A DNA stretch of 64,000 bases from Onchidella celtica. Taxonomy: Eukaryota > Mollusca > Gastropoda > Systellommatophora > Onchidiidae. Positions within the stretch are counted from its first letter, which is position 1; each line of letters begins with the position of its first letter. The stretch spans positions 60,142,125 through 60,206,124 of the forward strand of contig OZ007571.1 of assembly GCA_963931925.1 (NCBI GenBank), read 5' to 3'. Both the position numbers and the translations under genes were made by a program. The notes beneath the pieces were generated by a model. The model was not told the DNA's origin and did no database searches. It saw only the letters and a program-made list of their open reading frames with translations. Below, one piece after another: positions 46,759 through 60,600 of this stretch.

Positions 46759-46961
46759 AGATGTCATCCACCCATTCTTTCATTAATTCGTCCATCCACC
46801 CATACGTCCATCCATCCACATATCCACCCACCCACCCACCTATCCATCCATCCATCCACCCACCCATCCTTCCTCCATCCATCTGTCCAACCGTCTGTCC
46901 TTCTGCCATTTGTCATTCCATCTATCTGTTCATCCATCCATCCATGTATCCCTCTGTTCTC
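46759..46961 (+). repeat. Second (CCAT)n-type minisatellite, copy B
   Basis: Counterpart of 18101-18300 with one extra triplet near 46873. Confidence 0.9.
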
Positions 46962-48067
46962 CAGGTGCAATTCTCCTGATTGCTTTATGCATGTCACTAA
47001 GAACAACACTAGACTTTCTGCCTTGGAATTACCAAAGTCAACCCAATGTTGGTGAGAAATTTTTGTTGTACAATCAGATGTCATAAACTGCCAGTGGTGT
47101 GGCATGGACATTAGTTGAAGGTGTGACTGAGAAATCCTTAAGGAATAGCTAAAATATGAAATATATTCATGTTAAACCATTAACCTGATCTTACTCGCTT
47201 TCAAGCAGAACATGAAATCTCCGCAATTATCAATTTAAAACAAGAGCATACTGATATGCTAATTGGTGGCATGTTATGCTCTAATTTGTGCTGTTTCATT
47301 TTTTTAAATTGTTCCTATAAATTTTATTAGTTTTTTTCTTACTTTAATTACCATCTCCAATATTATTATCCGACCATATAAGTGCCAAATCAAATACAGG
47401 TTTACTTTACACCTTTTCATAAGGTAATCTGAAGTCTGGATCAAGAGGCAGAGAATTATAGATTTCTATGTGGTCTCAAAAATGACAACTATCAAAACAC
47501 CATACTGACTGCTCATTCAGAGGCTTTACATGATTTTTATGATTATTTCCCTTGGAATATCAAAAAAAAGTTTTGTGGCATAATCCAAATGACTATGAAT
47601 TTTGTTTGCCTTCTTAGATCTCTTTCTTTTTGTGTATGTTTTTGTCAAGCCTCATTTTTTGTATTCTGATTGAAAGAAATTTTGTAAGACTTTGCTTCTT
47701 AATATCATTACCATGAGACTTTGGAAAGCTCAACACTTAAATACAATCGACTAATAAGATTGATTGACAGAAAGATTTTTGAAAAAAATATCCTATAAAC
47801 ATGAAATTTTGAGCAAATAGAGCTCCACTAATATTATAGGCATATTTCCTCTCAAAATGTCAAAGTGATGGAGAAACTTCTGTCTGTAAGATAGGAATTA
47901 ATTCTACACTGCAGCATGTCAGAGACTATTAATTTATTTTGACAATGGAGGACAAATTTGCCACTACCAAAATTCATCATTTGATCCCCTTAGCAATTTT
48001 TGTATCACTGCAGTGAATTTCCATACATACATATTTTATAGCTGTACATTTATCTGTCTCTCTCTAG

Positions 48068-48164
48068 TGGTGTTCTCTGAGCTGCTCCAATCCTGATGTC
48101 CATCATTGTATGCTCCATGGCAAATGTGTGTCCTCTCAGACAAATGGCCTCCTGGTTCAAAACA
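48068..48164 (+). CDS. Candidate EGF-like exon, copy B
   Basis: Counterpart of 19409-19499 with 6 more bases before the donor; the frame, all four cysteines and both splice-like borders are kept. Confidence 0.4.
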
Positions 48165-48243
48165 GTAAGTAAACTTATTGAGGAAATGGTTTATCTGGCC
48201 TGCTTGACTGTACTAATCCCATACATATCGTCACCATTCCTTA

Positions 48244-48487
48244 GCTCTTTCCATACTGCAATTCAGCCCAAATTAGTCCAAATGCGTCAGTCGGGGGGAC
48301 CGATACATCGGCAAAAAGTACTCTCCTTGTTACCCCTGGGCATTTCAACGATACTGTGTCCATCTAGCTTCCCAGTGTTTTTGTTGTTTGTGGTACAACC
48401 GATGCCACTATTACTGCATTTCAGCAGAAATTAGTCCAAATGCGTCAGTCGGAGGAACCGATGTATCGGTGAAAAGTACGGAAAGAG
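48244..48487. mobile_element. PIF/Harbinger-like MITE, copy B only
   Basis: 244 bp between TTA duplications (48241-48243 and 48488-48490). Copy A has the empty site with one TTA (19576-19578). Ends: gctctttccatac and gtacggaaagag, inverted repeats of about 12 bp with one mismatch and one extra base. Inside are two direct 50-bp copies (48271-48320 and 48429-48478). TWA-type 3-bp duplications point to PIF/Harbinger. No transposase. Confidence 0.75.
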
Positions 48488-50212
48488 TTAAGACTGTAGT
48501 AACTCAAAAGTTTGATTTTTATATATATATATAAATGTTCAACTACATTCAAAGCTACATTCAAAGCCACATTGAATGATCTTGCTTTCAAACCAATTCC
48601 TACAGTTTTAGGGAAAGGTGACAATATATACTGGCTGGATAGCATGCTTTTGATTGAAATTAATCCCCAGCCAGCAGCCCTATGGAAATGAAATCGAATT
48701 TGTGGGATTGACGTCAAGTTTGTACATAGAAATGACATCATTCCTTTGTAGATGTGCTGGTTGTGACATTGTGCCAATATCAGTTTGATGTAAGGAAACA
48801 GCCCTTATGGTAATCCTATCAACCGTGCAGAAATCCTATTCAAATCTATGTCAGATTGAAATGGGCATGTTGGCTGGTTGTCAGTGCTAGGCTATTTCCT
48901 ATGCAGTGTTACCAAAACCTAATCCAATCCCTAACTGTTAAAAAATATTTTTAAAAAACAGCGCATTAGTGTAATGTAATCACTGTTATGACAAAGATGA
49001 CTGATGCATGAAAATTTGCAGGAAATCTGACTGAATTACCAATGTCAGCTGTAAACATGATGACTTTGACTTATTTAAATGTTGAATTGGAATATCCTGG
49101 ATCTACTCATTATATGTTAGCTGCACTTTATGTTCAGTAACATACCCATGAAATATTAGGATATATTATTTCATTTGCCACCTAATATTCAGACCAATAT
49201 TCTGATATGGATTGATGAGTATTTGAATAAATCAAGCTCACGCCATTAAGAGGGGATGATAAGCAACATTACAAATGCATGACATGACAACAATCAACAA
49301 ATGTTTCCAAACTTCAGTTAAATCATTTAAAAATGTAGTGTTGAAGCTGTAAACTCCAGTTTGACCAAAGATCATCATTCACGGTATACTTTAAATATTC
49401 TGTGTGAGAGACTCCCTCACATCGGGACCTTAGTTCTTGTTCGCTCCAATTCTCCTTTTTGCACATCTGAAAAATTTGACGTTAAATGTTTGCGGCTTTA
49501 GTATTATGATAAGGTGTTAGAATAAATTGGAACTGTGAAACTGCCTGATAAGTGCCACAATGCATTTTAAACAAGTGTCATAGTGTGCATTTGTTTTTAT
49601 TATCTCTTCTACATACTAACAGATCTCCAGTTTTCACAATATGTAGAAAGAAACAAGAACTAAGATTGTGTGACATATAGTGATCTTTCTTTTAGGAGAT
49701 TCATTACCCTGGGCATCTGCACCTTGATTTCCTTGTTGAATGTTGTTAGGGGCGCATAATCCAATTAAAAAACCAAATAGAGAAAATACTGAGTTGTTTT
49801 CACTGTTCAGCAATGGCTTTTAATGGAAAATACCACACATCCCTAACAACAGCTTTCTTTGTTTGGTTTTCGTTCTTTTGTTTCTTTATCTTGATTTGCT
49901 CCTTGTTTTTCATGCTGCTTTATTCTTGACATTGACTTATGGGCTGTGTTCCAAAATTCCAGGTCTGGAACTTGCAGAGAGATAATTATCCGCATTTGTG
50001 AAACATTCTACGATTTATTCATTTGCTTAAATTTCTCTCCTGTTACATTTATTTTCCTGAAGAAGGTCAGTAGATGAAACTTGATTTGTCTTTTCCTTTT
50101 CCCTTGTGTTTTACTATCGTTTCAGTATTAATTCTTATGTGAGGTTTTGCTTATTATATATATATACCTTTTTCTTCTTGCCACATTTTGACTTTGCCTT
50201 ATTCTTCTGCAG

Positions 50213-50514
50213 CTATAAGTAGGGCTTTTTGTTCAGCTCCTGAAAGGGCTGTTTTTGGCAGGCTTCACAAGGGGCAGTCAGAAGTAGAGGGCTTCTCTAC
50301 ATCAGGTTTCAAGCAAATATTTCCATTGTACTTTTCAGCTGTGTTTTGGCTCCTGTGGGATGTATATCGTTGGGTCTGTGCAGGAGATATTACAGCAACT
50401 TCTGACACACTCATCCACCCCCATTCAGCACCAGAGGCAGATACATGGACTCACCCTGATCAAGTCCCCCTCAAAGACAGCGACGGTGATCACATTAAGC
50501 AGAACAGCCATTAA
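50213..50514 (+). CDS. Candidate terminal exon, copy B
   Basis: Counterpart of 21307-21608 with the same acceptor and stop. Confidence 0.25.
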
Positions 50515-53500
50515 CCTCAGGTGATGACATGAGCACCTCTTCATCCAATGGAAATCTCACACAGGAAACGAGGTCACAGGTTGCAAACTGTGGCAAAAGT
50601 CTTGGACAGTTAGTTTCTGTTTCTGTTTATATTTGCGTTAATCTTTTCCAGCACTGGGCCTCTGAGTCACAGTCTGTTAAGACTCAAAAAATGTCTGTGT
50701 TTTCATAAATCATAATCAATAGTTCAGCTCATAGCAATTTCCAAATAGTAATTTCCTCTTTCATAATATTTTTATGTGTCTGTTATTGTTGTAAGTTTCA
50801 AGTATAATTATGTTCATTCTGTGACCATTTCTTCATTACAAAAAGTAACTTTTATATGTAGAATCAAACATTGAAATTTAAATGTCTTGTTTGCCTCTTT
50901 CATGTTTTTCGTACGTACTTGAAATTGTAACATGTCTGTCATCGTTACACTGTATTGAATGCTGCAGACATTGATAATTAATTTTCGATTAATCAAATGT
51001 TCTGTATATAACTTTAAGTTACTTCAATCTATATTATGAATTGGAATAGCCTTGCTGGTTTTAAACAAAATTAATTCATACCTGCCTAATGCGCCCCAAT
51101 GCAACATGCTCTCATCTGTCTAATGCAAGGAGACTTGACCATGCTCATACCAGCCTAACACACCCGAATAGGTCTCCTATCAGTGTCCTATTATAAAGTC
51201 TCTTAGAAACCTGATCTCATTGGCAGCCTGATATAGAGCTGTAGTTACGTTAGAAATGAGATGTCTGCTCTTCAGTTAAAAATAAAAACGGATGCGTCTA
51301 GCTTTTGAATTTTTTTTCAGTGAAGTTTTGAAATCACAGAATATCAGAAGTGCAAACAGTGTTCGACTTTGGTTGTTGATGGGTACTGATCTGCTGCAGA
51401 GGTCTTCGTTGCAACCTTAGAAACTACAGCTTTCACCGCTCTTCTTAAAAAACCTTTGCATACTTTTAGAATGTCTCCACTTCAACACCCGTAGAACTAG
51501 AACGTAGAAGGCGTGGATCTATCTCGTATCTGAACACTATCGCAGGAATGCAGATGTAAATAAGTACTGTAATATAAAAAATAGAAAATTTCACAGATAA
51601 AGATTGTTAAGTTGATCAATATATGGAGGTATCGTAATGAGTCTACACCAGTAAATGAAGATCGATGATGAATGACTGTGTTGACGATAAGAATGATGGA
51701 TTGCTCTTTGAGTTTGAGATTGAGAACACAGAAAACTCGATAATCTATGACATGACTACGCCTCAGGGAAATCACTCCAGTTATAGTCGTTTTTCGTAGG
51801 TTCGGAATATCGCAAAATATTAACTTCTCGGCCTAGACTGCAGCCCAAACCAGAAAAAAAATTTTTTTGCAGAAAAAAGTCGGGATTACGCGGCCGCATT
51901 GCGACCTTTTTCTCCAGGTCAGTGTATTTTACTATTTTGTTACATTCCTCGCCCCATCTCCCAGCCCTATCATTAGTGCTAACTCATTTTACTAACCTTT
52001 TTTTCTCCCCTGGATACTAAATGTATTTGGAAAAAATGAGACAGGGAAGGAGAGCCAGTCCAGAGTGAAAAAAGACAAGACATCCTTGAACTAGAGGAAA
52101 CGAAGGCAGCAAAAAAAAAAGGGCTCATGAACATCATCGGTGGTCTGGAGGAAGTGGCCGACAGAAAGGCTGAGACTGCCTGAGATCTTAGACTGCAAAT
52201 TGCGAAGAAGGCCAGAGAAGTCTCCTCAGTCTAAAATATGTTCTTTCCATGTAAATATGTGTAGCCACCCAACAAAATGAGGCACATCTTGGCACTACCT
52301 GATTCAAGAAAAAGGTTAACCCTTGTCCTGTGGGAGGCCACTGTATTGGCCTCCTCGACCAACATCAAGACACGCGAGGCCAATATTGTGCCCTACATAC
52401 TGCAAACCGGGTCCTGCTGGAGGCCAGTATATTGTATAGCAACACTACTACTCAAGTTTTGTTTATTCGGTTGCCACAACTATACTTCTTTTTACTTTTT
52501 TTCTCTACACTTTTTTTGCGTGTTTATCTATCCTGTCACCCCTACTATGTCTAACAAAATGGTATCGACCGATTACGATTCTTATGATGCAACTATTCAT
52601 CATACTCATGTAATACAATCATGTAGTACTGACGGTCTGAAGTTTGAACAGGGGAAAATCTTGGGGAAATTTTTGACTTTGATGCTGGTTGTCGTCTACA
52701 TATGAAATGAGAAGGAAGGGGCCATCTGTGTTTTTGAGAAACTGTTCAATGTCTCTAATGATGAATTCCGATGTAATACTAGGAGTGCTGCATAAAGGCG
52801 TCTGTTGGTAGGTTTTTCATCAGCGAAAACTGGGAGAAAATGACCAACATTGTTGTTAGTCGTTGTTTTTATTTGATGTGTTAATTGAAGAGATATTGTG
52901 TTGCTTTGATTAAACCGCTTTTCAGTACAAGTATGTATCATTCTATACGAGATGGAAATCTAATCTCTTGCCAAAACTATTATCATAGTACGTGGAAGCT
53001 TTACATAGTGGAGGAGGGAGAAGGCAATGCCACGATACATGTGGTTAGTAAATTAAGTGCCTGGCTTAAAAAATAATTTGCTCTCCTGAATGGCCTGACT
53101 TAGGGACAAAAAAAAACACAGAGGTCTTGGGAAAAAGACAAAACGTATGTTAAACGGCATGTAAATGCAGAAAATTCTTGATTATGGGCCTTCCATTGAA
53201 CAATAGAACTTTCTGCATATCATCCCAAGTACTTTATCCAAATATCATAGAGTTCCTTTACGATTTATCCACCACTATTGTTGTTACTGCGTCCTAAAGT
53301 AAACACGATACACATGTTCAAAAGGACCCGATTGACCCGACTGCTGACGTTATCGGCAACATGCAAACGATCGGCTGTCTGACCGCTGGCTATCCCCTCA
53401 CCGGGCGTTACATGGATGAGTTCACTCAATGTGGGACGAGAGTTAAAAGGCATCATAGGGTCCATTTTATCGACTTTGCGGTTTCAGTATCTTTGAAAAG

Positions 53501-54965
53501 TTTAACCTCTTTCCCATTTCTTCTCCAATTGGTAATCCTGTTTGAGCCAGGAAAATGCCTCAAAACTGACTTTGAATTGAGCCACCATCAATAATTTTGA
53601 TGAAAAGCTGTTTATATTTGCGTTAATCTTTTCCAGCACTGGGCTTCTGAGTTACAGGGTATTAAGACACAAAAAATGTCTGCGTTTTCATAAATCATAA
53701 TCAATAGTTCATCTCATAGGAATTTCCTCATTCATAATATTTTTATGTGTCTGTTATTGTTGTAAGTTTCAAGTATAATTATGTTCATTTTGTGACCATT
53801 TTTTCGTTACAAAAAGTAACTTTTATATGTTGAGTCAAACATTGAAATTTAAATGTCTTGTTTGCCTCTTTCATGTTTTTCGTACGTACTTGAAAATGTA
53901 ACAACATGTGTGTCATATTGTTACATTGTATTGAATGCTGCAGACATTAATCATTTTTTATTAATTAAATGTTCTGTATATAACTAAATTACTTCAATCT
54001 GCATTATGAATTGGAATAGACGTGCTGATTTTAGACAAATCGAAAATGCGCCCCAATGCGACAGGCTCTCATCTGTCTAATGTGACTAGATGTGTGACCA
54101 TGCTCGTATCAGCCTAATGCATCGGAATAGGTCTCCTATCAGTATGCTATTTATAAAGTCTCTTAGCAACCTCATCTCATTGGCACCCTGATTTAGAGCT
54201 GTAGTCACGTTAGAAATGAGATGTCTGCTCTTCAGTTCAAAATAAAAACAGATGCGTCTAGCTTGCAAACTTTTTTTTCAGAGAAGTTTTGAAATTACAG
54301 AATATCAGAAGTGCAAACAGTGTTCAGTTGTGTTGTTTTCACATCAAATGCACTGATTGCTTTCTTTATAACATTCATATACAAGATAATAGCTGTTATA
54401 GCAAATATAACGAGGGCTCAAAACAATGACATTTTGGGACAATATGTGAGTGTGCATGAGTAAACCCACAATAAGTCGGCAACATGACATTTTGAGTTGT
54501 GTATATAATATAATGAAAGACAAGACATTTCTGATAAATTGGAGTCAGTGACCCCCCTAAAACAAGATTTTGAGAAAACGGCATTTAATCCTTTAAGTGG
54601 CAATAGCTAATTTATCAAGTAATATTGGAGTGATTAATGTTAGGAGACCATAGTCTGTTTCTTTCCTTTTTCCTTATTAATCTTCAGGCAATAGAAATTC
54701 AATCAGAAATAGTGCCCAAAAACAGAAAATTTCAGGGAAGAAAGTTGGAAAACTGAAGAAGCTGCAACATGAGTAACACGTTTTCAACGTTCATTATTAT
54801 CAGAATACTGCGGCTGGATTTTGTTGAGTTTTTGTTGATTTTTTAAATCGCCCATCTGGTCATTTTTCCTACTTCATTACCCTTTTTCTGCTACCCTGGT
54901 TATCTCTACACTTTTTCATAAAAGTAGAAGATGTGAATTTCCTCTCTGGTCTGATGTATGTGAGA

Positions 54966-54966
<1 letters not shown>

Positions 54967-54996
<30 letters not shown>

Positions 54997-55649
54997 CTTC
55001 TTCTTCTTCTTCTTCTTCTTCTTCTTCTCATGGAGTTGATTCGTCTATTTACTCAGACGATTCCTCAACTGCACCATGTGCGACTCGACGCCACTGCTCT
55101 GAGGCTAAAACAGGCTAAAACAGCATATATATTAAGACCATTTAAAATATATCGTTGTGTAAATTCTTTTGTTATATACATATCTCTGGTTAAAAATATC
55201 TCTTGGCACCAAGATTGTGCACAAAAATAGACCCGCACTTTAAATACAATGGTAGCTGCAACGGATAATTATGTTCTTCAATTCATTGCCAAAAGCCGTT
55301 GCAGACGATAGTTTTTGGACTTCAGCCGGGAGGTTGTTCCACATCCTGATGACACTAGGGTAAAAAGAGTAAAGATGGCTGTTAATCCGTGAGCTTGGGA
55401 TGTTATATTTTATGTTATTCTTTCTGTTGCCTCTGGTGTTAATGGTGAGGTGGTTCAATGGGATATTGGTATTTCCTTCCCTGCCCTTGTAAAATAGTTT
55501 TACTTTGTTTTTTGCTCTTCTTTCTTCTAGTGGTGTCCACTCGAGGTCTCTCATCATTTTATTGACACTACTACTTCTAGCATACTCATTTGTCACAAAG
55601 CGAGCAGCTCTCCTCTGGACCCTTTTCAGTTGTTCTATATTTTCAAAGT
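54967..55649 (-). mobile_element. 5'-truncated LINE, copy B
   Basis: Same fragment and frame as 27317-27990, with 9 more bases of (CTT)n. Confidence 0.85.
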
Positions 55650-56719
55650 TTGTGTTTTATACCCATTTATTTGCTTTAATCATTTGAATAATGGCCCATC
55701 TGGTCTCTTTTTCCTACTTCATTCCTCTTGTTCTTCTACCCTGGTTATCCTTACACGTTTTCATAAGATTAGAAGATGTACTGGTACAGTTCCCCTTTGG
55801 TCCTATGTATGTAGAATTTAGAAACTTCATTCAAAGTTTGCAGTTTATACTCATTTATTTGCTTTAATTATTAAATTAATTATTTAAATAGATGCTCTAT
55901 TTACAGTTCTTGGTAGTCTTGGTAGTCTATTAATCTCATCTCATCCAATGGGACATAAAGAAAATATAACTGTTTACTTCATGCCACCATTAAATCTTTG
56001 CTAACCGAGCCATGACTGGGCACGCCATACGCGCTGGGTCAGTCTAGCAGACAACGCACGCGGCGGAACTCTTCGCCTTTGTATTTAACGATCGATTGCA
56101 CCGTCTTGGTATAGTGGGTCTTGGGTGTTCCTCCATGGAGCAAGGGATTTAATGACATTGCATTTTTTTTGTTGTAATTTCAGCATTTTCTGTCATAAGA
56201 TATTCTAACACATTATCTGGAAAGAGATAGTTTATAATTGTTCCCACTAAAAAAATGAAAATTGTGAAATTTTATGGTTGTGCTGAGACCACCAGTAATA
56301 TCGATGAGTGTTAAGAAATAATGGATTTGTTGGGGCATCAAATTTAAAATTAAAATTTTATTTGCAAATGTATAATTATGCAAATTAAAACACACTAATA
56401 TTTGCAACATTTATGTCTTGTGTAGAGATGCACTATTAAATACTATAATGATGTTACCGTGATGAAGCAGCGGACAGTCTTTCTTTCATGAAGTAAGGAA
56501 GTGTTCAGAGTATTTTGAACTGTTTCATATTCTAGTTGTTTCTACATTGGTCAATTACCCTCAATTTTTCGAAGTTCAATTAAGATCATTAGATTAAATG
56601 AGGTCTGAATTATTTTGTAATGTGGTTTTCAAAACTATTTTCCAAAATGTCCTCCTTCATGTCAACATTATTAGTCAATGTTTTCATTGTATCAACAATT
56701 CTCTCTTTCCTGATTCATC

Positions 56720-57661
56720 ATGGTGAACAGCTGAGCAGCATTAATTGGATGTACAAATAGGCACAAGCCTAGGAGTAAGTCAGCAGAGACCAAAGCAGAT
56801 GATGTCACATTTCATCAGTTTCCAAAAGAGCCAGTCCTTCATGAGAAATGCATCAGAGCTGTCAGACGAAAGGATTTTATTCCTACAAATTTTTCATTTA
56901 TTTGCTGTGATCATTTCCTGCCATCTGATTATGATGACTGTGGATTTCAATTGCATAATAAATCACAATGTTGTACCATCTGTTTTCTCATTTCCTGAAG
57001 ACATGAAAAAATGTCAGAAAACTCCATGCCAAAATTTGTCAAGGAGAGCTAAGGATACCTGTCACCTGACAGATGAAGTGAATGAAGCTACAGACACTCA
57101 GACTCCTCTGGATAAGGTTACAGATACACGGATTATTCCAGGCAAACCTCGTAACAGAAAAAGTGTACCAAGGAAAGTTATCTGTCACCTGACAAATGAA
57201 ATGATTGAAGGTACAGATACTTTTCACTTGACAAATGAAGTAAGTGGAAGTACAGATACTTGTCACCTGACAAATGAAGTAAGTGGAAGTACAGATACTT
57301 GTTACTTGACAAATGAAATAAAAGATAGTTGTCACCTGACAAATGAAGTAAAAGATACTTGTCACCTGACAAATGAAGTAAAAGGTACCTGTCACCTGAC
57401 AAATGAAGTGAATCAGGGTTCAAATATCTGTCGCAGGACAATCAAAGTGAATGATTCATTTGAAAGTGACCATATATTCGTTTAAAATGAAACCAGCACC
57501 ACACCAGTGAAATGAACAAATTCCATTAAGGACCTTGAACTACAAAGAGAAAACTCAAAGTGAAGCAGCAAGAAGTGAGGAGAGCTAAAAAGAAACAAAA
57601 AAGACTTAGTGATCTTTTAAAAAATGTAAATAAGTTTATTACATATTCTTACCTTTTCTGA
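56720..57661 (+). pseudogene. THAP-domain protein gene, decayed, copy B
   Basis: Same nonsense codon, frameshifts and repeats as 29061-30002, so the damage predates the duplication or is shared by both haplotypes. Confidence 0.75.
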
Positions 57662-60600
57662 TCTTATTCTTGTAAAATGCATTCAACAAAAATCTGCAAA
57701 CGAGTGAAAGAAGGACAGGGAGAGAGAGAGAAAGGATGGGGGGGGGGGGGAGGGTGGTCTTAATAGATATAAATGATAAATGAAGTGACTGAAAGAGTAC
57801 AGATACTTTTCACCAACTTTATTTGTGTTACATGATATCCTCTTACTTTATATGTAGTGAACATTTCAGTAGCCGTATTTAATTACAATTACCATATTAC
57901 AATAGATCTGAGGTTGAGAGATTATTTTGCTCTTCAGAAGGTTTTCCGCTTTCCAGGAATATTTTCTCTGCTTCAAGTCAGACAACAGTTACCTCACTAA
58001 AATGTGCAATGTTGAGCATTGTATGGCTTTCTTTACATTCAAAATTCTGTGCTTTGAGATTGTTTTATTATTCTATTCATTATATGTCAACAGTGAGACA
58101 TTATTGTATGATATTACAGGTACATGTATCAACACAGCATTGAAGCAACAACCGGTCCAATTGTATAAAACACACAGTGATTTCCATTTTTTTTTCTTTC
58201 ATTCCCACTGATAGCTCAAAGGTTACTAAGTGAAAATCAGGAGAATTGGTATCCATTGTGCATTGAACAGTTACAGCGTCAGCAAGAAAAACGCTACTCA
58301 ATACTTATCTATTCTTTAAGGTGAAATCATTTTATTGTGCATGATAAAATATTATATTTTAATGACTGTAATATGCAGTCACTTGCCTATTACTGGTCAG
58401 TCAAGTTCTTTTCTCATCTTGTATTACCTAAACTCACATGGTATTACTAAACCACGGATTTGGAAATGGAATAACTCGATGGAAAATCAGATCACTTCAT
58501 TTTGGACTGGCATTTTCCTGTTTCTTCACAAATTTGTGACTGCTCTACACTAATAACACATGCCATTTTTGACGTTTTTGAGATATTTAAGAAAAAACTG
58601 TTTCTTTTGCGGTCATTAGGTGATTCATGCCATTATGGTTCTGTTGGATTATCAAATTTTTCTATCGGCACATTTCTTTTTCTATGATACTATCTGATAG
58701 CCCTCATGCTCAGAAATGCAATGAACAGACAGTTGTCTTTTGGCATAAGTAATGTAAACACTGCTCAGTCTACCATGCTCACTGTTGTCGTTTTAACCTG
58801 CAGTCCTATTGGAACAAAATGTCTCTCCCTTATCAAAAAAGTGGTTATGTGGATCGACTTGCTAACTTGGTTCCAATGAACCCAGTGTTAACAATGGCTG
58901 AAAATGGCCGTCTTTTAATAAATGCCAACTTTTGACACATGAAATACAGTACTTTAAAACAAAATTTAAATGTAATTTCGTTCATTTTAATCCTTGCTTG
59001 AAAGAATCACAGTAACAATGTACATAATCACCTTTAGAAATTACAACTACGCTTATTTTCTGCGATCTTCTCAGCTCACATGGAAACAATGCACTAAAAA
59101 GTGGTCTTGCCCATTTTGCTTTGACCAAATGAAGGAACAGTAGACTAGGCAGTTTTGTGTATTCTATTTTTTTTTTTTTAGATCTTTATACTGATTAATT
59201 TTCTTAGTTATGTTTGGGAAATAATGTACGTACAGCATACCCTGAAAATAGCATTTTTGACAATTTTCAACTGTACATTTTGTGACCTACGTCATTGTAT
59301 TGTTTGTCATTTATTTGACTGTTGGCTCTTGTTCCTGAGAGAGGACATAATATTACATTTGTTATTTTATGTCAATCACATTTGAATTTGTTGGTGTAAA
59401 TTATTATGTGTATTAATCATTACATTATATTGTTGTAGGACTTGTGAAGGGCTTGTGTCCAGTTTCCTATATTTGAATAAACTGTATATTATGGCTGAAA
59501 TTTTTTTGATTAATTTTTGCTTTGGTATGTGTGTAAGGCATTGTTATGTTCTGTTCTCCCATCCACTTCCTGGCTCACTGCTAACTTTTCTTCATCTCCA
59601 TATTCCTTCACTAATCATGAGCTTTGTCTTTTCTCTCTCACCCTCGGTAATCACATCACAAATTTCTTCCTTCCTTCACCATGTTTTCATTACATTCTTT
59701 CATTCATCCCTCTCTGTGTTTTTAAATCATCATTTCCCCAACTCTGATTGTCCATGTCACACTCCATCTTTTTCTGCTGTCTCCATCCTCTCCCTGGTCT
59801 TCTCTCCCATTTCTCGGTCTTTGCCTGTCACCTCTCTATATACAATATTGCATTTTCTTTTTATTTCTCTTCTCTTTCAACAGTTTTCCCCCTTTGTGAC
59901 TTTCAGTTTCACCTTATTCTCTTCCTTCTTTCTGAGGTTGATGAAAGTTTGTACTTGTGCAACATCCCTTTAGGAGGGGGAGAGAGTATATATATGTAAT
60001 TTGCATATCGAGGAGTGCCTGCGCAAAGTCCGTATCGCCAGTTTTGTCAATTTTACAGGAGAGCGATTTGAAAGTTTGACATGAAGTATCAAATGTCTGT
60101 TACGACCTTTAAATCCTCATCAATAATTAATTGATTCGATAACAGAATTTTCATCATATCAAAATGTAGAACTTACCAAGGCAAAACAGAATATACTAAA
60201 AAAAACAGCAAGAAACAAACAAACTAGGCCTAAACATGTGTCACCCATTAAAGTCAAATCAATACGTTGTCCTTGAGTCGGTAAAAATACTCAACATTTG
60301 AACTACATTTTCACTATATCTTGTTCAGAAGAGCTAAAACTTTGAAGACAAATTTCTCACAAGTGGAGTCAACAGTTGTCAATAGAACGCTTGTCCAAGT
60401 TGTATTCAGAGAGTACAATAAGCTGGTGGAGGCGAGAAGATGAAAGTAAAAGAGAATGGAAGAGTGTGCTTAAATTTAGCTGAGCAATCCAAACACTGTA
60501 CTTGTATGTGTCCCAGAATTAGGAAGTCGGGAAAACTTTGTTCTCATCCAGACTGTGTTAAATTGATAATTCGTGGTGTAAGTGTAGCACTGGTTACGGG

